NCBI GenBank assembly: GCA_964533185.1
Contig: CAZHLD010000095.1
Span: 1-7,843 of the forward strand
Length of the DNA: 7,843 bases
Origin: CAZHLD01 sp964533185
GTDB lineage: Bacteria > Acidobacteriota > Terriglobia > Acidiferrales > UBA7541
Direction: 5' to 3'
The notes under the pieces are model-generated. The model was not told where the DNA came from. It searched no databases and saw nothing but the letters and a program-made list of their open reading frames with translations. Made by a program: the position numbers and the translations under genes. Below are positions 4,693-7,843 of this stretch, piece after piece (position 1 is the first letter of the stretch; the number at the start of each line of letters is the position of its first letter).

Positions 4693-5664
4693 CTAGCCGC
4701 AGTGCTCCCAGAGGGGGAAGCGCGTGCCGAGTTGACGCTCAGTGGCGAGCTCGAAGACGCGGGCGGCGACGGCGACATCCTCAATCGCGATCCCATTCGA
4801 TTTGAAGAGCGTGATTTGATCGGCGCTGGTGCGGCCGGGGGTTTTGCCGGCGACGATGTCGGCGAGTTCGCGGACGTCGTTCCAGCGGTCGGGTTCGGAG
4901 GCAAAGGGCTGGATGAGGTCGCCGGCTTCGAGCTTCGATTGTTCGACCGAATCGGCGGCGAAGAGGCCGACGCGGGCGATGGCGGCATCGTCGAGTTCGC
5001 GCTTTTGAGGGAAATTGCCGCCGGCGGCGTTGATGTGCGCGCCGGGTGAGAGCCAGGCGCCCTCAAGCACGGGAAGCGATGAGGTAGTGATGGTGACGAC
5101 GATGTCGGCGCCGCGGACGGCGGCTTCAGCGGAGGCTACAGCTTCGACTTGCACGGCGAGCTTGGCAGTCATTTCGGAGGCGAACTGCGCGCGCTTCTCA
5201 GGGTTGCGGCCAAAGGCGCGGACGTGCTCGATCTTGCGGACGGCGCAGATGGCCTGGAGCTGCGTGCGCGCCTGCAGGCCAGTACCAAGAATACCGATGA
5301 CGCGGGCGTCGCTGCGCGCCATGTATTTTGTGGCAATGCCGCTGGCGGCGCCGGTGCGCATCTGGCCGAGGTAGTCGGCTTCGATCAGGGCGACCAGCTC
5401 GCCGTTGCGCGCACGGTAGAGCGGCACGAGAAAACGCAGCGCGCCGCGCACGCTGGTGTAAATCTTCATGCCCATGTAGCCGCTGACGGTGTCAGCAGCG
5501 GCCATGTAGTGCAGGAAGGCATTTTCGGGCAGCTCGAGCCGGCGGCGCGGATGGAGCTGCCCCTCGCCCGCGGCCAGCTTGCGGAAGGCGTCTTCGACGG
5601 CGTCGAGCGCCATCGGCATGGTGAGCAGGCTGCGGACGTCGCCTTCGCTGAGCAGCAGAGCCAA
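4693..5664 (-). CDS. Ornithine cyclodeaminase/mu-crystallin family NAD(P)-dependent oxidoreductase
   Basis: A complete member of the OCD/mu-crystallin family, about 323 residues from the start chosen here. Numbering from the upstream TTG at 5676: GMKIYTS (69-75) holds the conserved Lys71, QMRTGAASGIATKYMA (105-120) is the family signature, GTGLQA (131-136) is the Rossmann dinucleotide loop, and LFKSNGIAIEDVA (290-302) closes the fold. Where ornithine cyclodeaminase has its proton-relay Asp (GGD), this protein has Asn221 (AAGGNFPQ). It is therefore more likely an imino-acid or ketimine reductase, or an alanine-dehydrogenase-like enzyme, than a true cyclodeaminase. Two TTG starts are possible. 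The one at 5664 has GGAGG (5670-5674) five bases upstream, while the one at 5676 has no Shine-Dalgarno, so I prefer 5664. The winged-helix gene ends 30 bases upstream and is probably co-transcribed. Confidence 0.9.
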   Translation of the reverse strand: MALLLSEGDVRSLLTMPMALDAVEDAFRKLAAGEGQLHPRRRLELPENAFLHYMAAADTVSGYMGMKIYTSVRGALRFLVPLYRARNGELVALIEADYLGQMRTGAASGIATKYMARSDARVIGILGTGLQARTQLQAICAVRKIEHVRAFGRNPEKRAQFASEMTAKLAVQVEAVASAEAAVRGADIVVTITTSSLPVLEGAWLSPGAHINAAGGNFPQKRELDDAAIARVGLFAADSVEQSKLEAGDLIQPFASEPDRWNDVRELADIVAGKTPGRTSADQITLFKSNGIAIEDVAVAARVFELATERQLGTRFPLWEHCG

Positions 5665-5694
5665 CGGAACCTCCAAGTGGAGCTGCCCGAATGC

Positions 5695-5892
5695 TTACTT
5701 CAGGCGAATGTGGATGCTGCGGCCTTCGAGCGTAAGCTCGACCTTGTCTTCGCGGGCGAGCCAGCCTAGTCCCATGTGCAGCAACGGGGCGGGCACCTTG
5801 ACCTGACGCTGCAGAGCGGTGAACTTGAGCGGGCCCATGCCGTTGAGCGTGTGCCAGATGAGACCGGCGGTGTGTGCGACTTTGTCTGTCAT
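5695..5892 (-). CDS. Small winged helix-turn-helix protein (DUF2582-like)
   Basis: 65 residues. The sequence combines HTAGLIWHTLNG (7-18), LKFTALQRQVKVPAPLLHMG (22-41) and GWLAREDKVELTLEG (43-57), ending in a short beta segment, SIHIRLK. This matches the compact winged-helix family I know as DUF2582, whose members are about 60-75 residues and carry the characteristic 'ALGWLAREDK' wing approach. They are presumed nucleic-acid binding, but their role is not established. The ATG at 5892-5890 has a strong AAGGAG (5898-5903) five bases upstream. It precedes the cyclodeaminase-family enzyme by at most 30 bases, so the pair is probably one transcript. I saw no convincing promoter in the AT-rich stretch upstream. 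Confidence 0.85.
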   Translation of the reverse strand: MTDKVAHTAGLIWHTLNGMGPLKFTALQRQVKVPAPLLHMGLGWLAREDKVELTLEGRSIHIRLK

Positions 5893-5965
5893 AAGAGCTC
5901 CTTCAGACTAAATGAGGCAAAAAGTTTTTCACAGGCTCAGGGAAAATGCAAATCGTCGGGAAATC

Positions 5966-6028
5966 CACAGAGACACAGAGTCACAGAAAAAAGGAAAGAA
6001 AAAGAGAAAAAAAAAGAGAGAAAGAAAG
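5966..6028. repeat. ACACAGAG repeat and 44-base pure purine tract
   Basis: CACAGAG occurs twice in quick succession (5966-5972 and 5974-5980), followed by an uninterrupted run of A and G from 5985 to 6028. The heptamer recurs at 7014 and 7041, on the other side of the NHL gene. Such ACACAGAG...AAAGAGAA tracts are dispersed noncoding elements in many environmental genomes and often cause false short gene calls (HRVTEK-type peptides). On the transcribed minus strand the tract is all pyrimidine and lies just downstream of the NHL gene's terminator. Confidence 0.75.
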
Positions 6029-6040
6029 TACTAACTAAGT

Positions 6041-6071
6041 AAAAGAAAACCCCGCCTGCGCAGAGGCAGGC
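6041..6071 (-). terminator. Intrinsic terminator of the NHL-repeat gene
   Basis: On the minus strand GCCTGC (6071-6066), a 6-base loop and GCAGGC (6059-6054) form a 6-base-pair stem, followed by GGGG and then TTTTCTTTT (6049-6041). The stem overlaps the last base of the stop codon of the NHL gene. A U-rich pyrimidine tract continues downstream. This is the only textbook rho-independent terminator in the window and separates the NHL gene from the winged-helix/cyclodeaminase unit. Confidence 0.68.
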
Positions 6072-7000
6072 TACAGGTTGACGCGGAAGCGGAGGACGCG
6101 GGCGTTTGCAGCGTCCAAAATCAGCAGCTCTCCCTTGGGAGAAATGGCAAGGCTCAGCCCAAAGGATCCATGCGCGGGAGGCTGGCCGCGGTTAGTGCTG
6201 AACTTGCCTACGTGTGCGCCGTTGAGTGTCCAAACATCGGTCTCAAGTCCGCCGGGATCAATGAGAAAAAGATGCCTAGATGATGCCGCAAGGTTCATGC
6301 CAATGGAAGGCTTACTGGCTATACCCCACAAGGGATCAAGCTGACCTTCCGGGTTGAACTTGAGAACGCGAGCCGCCTCCAGATCCATTACATACAGGGA
6401 GCCGTCGGCGCTCACGGCCATGCCAAGCCAGAGTTGTGAATTCTTTGAAGTGCTTTTCTGACCTGAGATCGGTCGAAGAAAACGCCCTCGCGAGTTGAAT
6501 ACCTGTATTCGGTCGCGAGTTTCAAGCACGAAGATTTTGCCCTCGGCACTAACGCCAACTTCGCGAGGTTTCTGAAGCCTGCCCTGAGGTCCTCCACGAA
6601 TCTCTTTGAAAAAAGTGCCGTCCGGGAGATAGATGAGAACTGAACTACGCCCGGAGTCCGCAACGTAGATTGCGCCACCGACATCTACAGCGATCCCTGC
6701 CGGGTACTGCAAGCGGTCATCTTGAAACGAAAGCAGAGGCCTGCCTTTCACATTGAACTTATGCACAAACTTCGTCGCTGCATCCACGACGTAGACGTTG
6801 CCCAGTGAATCGGTAGCGATTCCAGTCGGAAGGCTTAGCTGTCCCGGGCCCTCTCCCTTGATTCCCCATTCGCCGAGGAATTCGAGCGGAGGCTTAGGCG
6901 GTGGAAGCTGCTGCGGGGCAGACCGGGAACAGGCGGAGGACAGCAATAAGAGGGCGAAGACTACGACGAGACGAGTCCTGGAGGGCGGTAACCTCACCAC
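6071..7000 (-). CDS. NHL-repeat six-bladed beta-propeller, putative lipoprotein
   Basis: 309 residues. The N-terminus has arginines, a hydrophobic stretch VVVFALLLL (12-20) and SSAC with Cys24, a signal peptide with an atypical lipobox (Ser rather than Leu at -3). A Pro-rich linker (28-38) leads into about six NHL-type repeats near 55-86, 96-128, 141-172, 190-219, 233-261 and 279-307. Each has the LPxGIAxDxxGNVYVxD...V.KF pattern, most clearly PTGIATDSLGNVYVVD and PAGIAVDVGGAIYVAD. Such propellers bind proteins or ligands outside the cytoplasm; no catalytic role can be inferred. The start is GTG at 7000 or the next GTG at 6997; an in-frame stop at 7012-7010 excludes longer forms, and no Shine-Dalgarno is visible. 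GC content is about 50% in sampled lines, against about 70% in neighbouring genes, which suggests a different history. Confidence 0.85.
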   Translation of the reverse strand: MVRLPPSRTRLVVVFALLLLSSACSRSAPQQLPPPKPPLEFLGEWGIKGEGPGQLSLPTGIATDSLGNVYVVDAATKFVHKFNVKGRPLLSFQDDRLQYPAGIAVDVGGAIYVADSGRSSVLIYLPDGTFFKEIRGGPQGRLQKPREVGVSAEGKIFVLETRDRIQVFNSRGRFLRPISGQKSTSKNSQLWLGMAVSADGSLYVMDLEAARVLKFNPEGQLDPLWGIASKPSIGMNLAASSRHLFLIDPGGLETDVWTLNGAHVGKFSTNRGQPPAHGSFGLSLAISPKGELLILDAANARVLRFRVNL

Positions 7001-7011
7001 ACAAGAAACTT

Positions 7012-7050
7012 AACACAGAGATCCCTAAGGAGCAGAGAAACACAGAGAAG
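7012..7050. repeat. ACACAGAG-type intergenic repeat upstream of the NHL gene
   Basis: The 54-base gap between the SH3-like gene and the NHL gene holds two CACAGAG units (7014-7020 and 7041-7047) around CCCTAAGGAGCAG. It belongs to the same family as the repeat at 5966-6028. On the minus strand it reads as CTCTGTG units and runs to just before the GTGGTGAGG at which the NHL gene is thought to begin. No promoter could be recognised in this gap. Confidence 0.65.
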
Positions 7051-7054
7051 AAAG

Positions 7055-7843
7055 TTACCTTCGAGCTGAGGGCTTCTTATCTTCGCGGATGCGGCGGACG
7101 ACGGTCTGGCGCATGCGGTAAAGGCGCTCTTCCCTACCCGTTTTGCGCGGGATGAGCGCAGTGAAGTGAAACTCGGGGTCGCCGTTTGGCGCCTTGCCAA
7201 TGCGGACGGGAAAGAAGCCGCAGAAGTCGCTTTCGATGTAGGCGGTCTCGTAGCGCTGGCGGACGGTGCCCCAAGTGTAGACGCGGAGCAGGGTGAAGTC
7301 GCAGGTCTGTCCCTCGCCGCCGCGCGTGCCGACGGCGAGGTACTGCGGCTTCTCGCCGATCGCGTCGGGGACGCGGTTCAGCTCGAAAAAGGCGGTGACG
7401 CGCAGGCCGGAGGAAGAGGCGTAGTCGCGGATGGGTTGGGGCAGGTCGAGGGCAACGAACTGGCCGCGCACCCAGCCGACGACGGTGACGGGTGGGTCGG
7501 GGGGCGCGTTGGGGCCGGCGGCGCCGGAGGGGTCTGCGGCAGGCACGACGCTGGCGCGGACCAAGAGCCAGTCTTCGCGCTTCGGGCCGGCGGGCTGGCC
7601 GGCACTGGAGGATTCGGCGGCGGCGGGCTTTTCATCGGACGGAGGCGCATCGGTGGCTGCCCGGGCAAGGACTTCGACCGTTACGCCGCGGGTGAACTGA
7701 AAGACGCGAGGAGTGGTGCGGCCGGGGTCGAGGCGGACGTTGCTGGGGACCTTTGTGTGTCCAAGCGCCTGCACGGGCATCTTGACCGAGTCGGCGATGA
7801 GCAGTTGGCCGCGCTGCCAGAGCGCGGCGTCCATCAGACGGTC
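7055..7843 (-). CDS. SH3-like (SH3b-type) domain protein, truncated at the right window edge
   Basis: The frame is open from the right edge (three codons before the first in-window ATG at 7834) to the TAA at 7057-7055, so the 5' end probably lies outside; at least 262 residues are present. Numbering from that Met, KVPSNVRLDPGRTTPRVFQF (28-47) and VTVEVLARA (51-59) look like the first half of a bacterial SH3 domain. DWLLVRAS (88-95) and VVGWVRGQFVAL (118-129) look like its second half, split by an Ala/Pro/Ser-rich insert of some 30 residues and a second such stretch near 98-115. The C-terminal part (144-250) is an unrecognised beta-rich region with Cys178 and Cys205, then a very basic tail. 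SH3b proteins usually act in the cell envelope, but the targeting signal would be beyond the edge. The function is unknown. Confidence 0.75.
   Translation of the reverse strand, partial: DRLMDAALWQRGQLLIADSVKMPVQALGHTKVPSNVRLDPGRTTPRVFQFTRGVTVEVLARAATDAPPSDEKPAAAESSSAGQPAGPKREDWLLVRASVVPAADPSGAAGPNAPPDPPVTVVGWVRGQFVALDLPQPIRDYASSSGLRVTAFFELNRVPDAIGEKPQYLAVGTRGGEGQTCDFTLLRVYTWGTVRQRYETAYIESDFCGFFPVRIGKAPNGDPEFHFTALIPRKTGREERLYRMRQTVVRRIREDKKPSARR

Noticed and set aside
4693..5676. Naming the enzyme ornithine cyclodeaminase (ocd).
   Set aside because: The expected catalytic Asp is Asn, so only the family can be stated.
5776..6042. A plus-strand frame ending in a Lys/Glu-rich peptide (QRHRVTEKRKEKEK).
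   Set aside because: The peptide is the translation of the ACACAGAG repeat and purine tract, a well-known source of false gene calls.
6412..6684. A 90-codon minus-strand frame inside the NHL gene.
   Set aside because: It is out of frame with the NHL gene, whose repeat pattern clearly shows the true frame.

Overview
The window looks like a draft or metagenome-assembled contig from a GC-rich bacterium. Two things suggest Acidobacteriota: the mix of genes, and the style of the intergenic repeats (short CAGTTTTCAG, ACACAGAG and GGGCTGAAGCCC units that recur between genes in such genomes). That assignment rests on my recollection of those genomes, not on a marker gene. Every gene I can support lies on the minus strand, so the layout reads from right to left. 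A run of exactly 100 N (3444-3543) marks an assembly gap inside one gene.

Right part (7843 to 5890): a gene running off the right edge encodes an SH3-like protein with a Pro/Ala-rich insert. Next comes a putative NHL-repeat beta-propeller lipoprotein of clearly lower GC content, with a good intrinsic terminator behind it and purine-rich repeats on both sides. Then comes a two-gene unit: a 65-residue winged-helix protein and an ornithine cyclodeaminase/mu-crystallin family NAD(P)-dependent enzyme. The enzyme lacks the aspartate expected of true ornithine cyclodeaminase.

Centre (4692 to 4469): a 224-base intergenic stretch holds three hairpin-forming sequences, a near-consensus sigma-70-type promoter, and a perfect inverted-repeat operator just downstream of its -10 box. 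This is the control region of the TetR-family gene to its left.

Left part (4468 to 1): TetR regulator, enoyl-CoA hydratase (interrupted by the N gap), aldehyde dehydrogenase, Mug/TDG-type DNA glycosylase, a PaaG-like crotonase isomerase, and the start of a sixth gene cut by the left edge. The gaps are 44, 89, 6, 1 and 96 bases, so this is probably one autorepressed operon for CoA-thioester and aldehyde metabolism. The operator matches, as I remember it, the phenylacetyl-CoA-responsive PaaR site of Thermus. Together with the PaaG-like gene this hints at aromatic-CoA breakdown. The most unusual feature is the mismatch/uracil DNA glycosylase packed between the aldehyde dehydrogenase and the isomerase with essentially no spacer.
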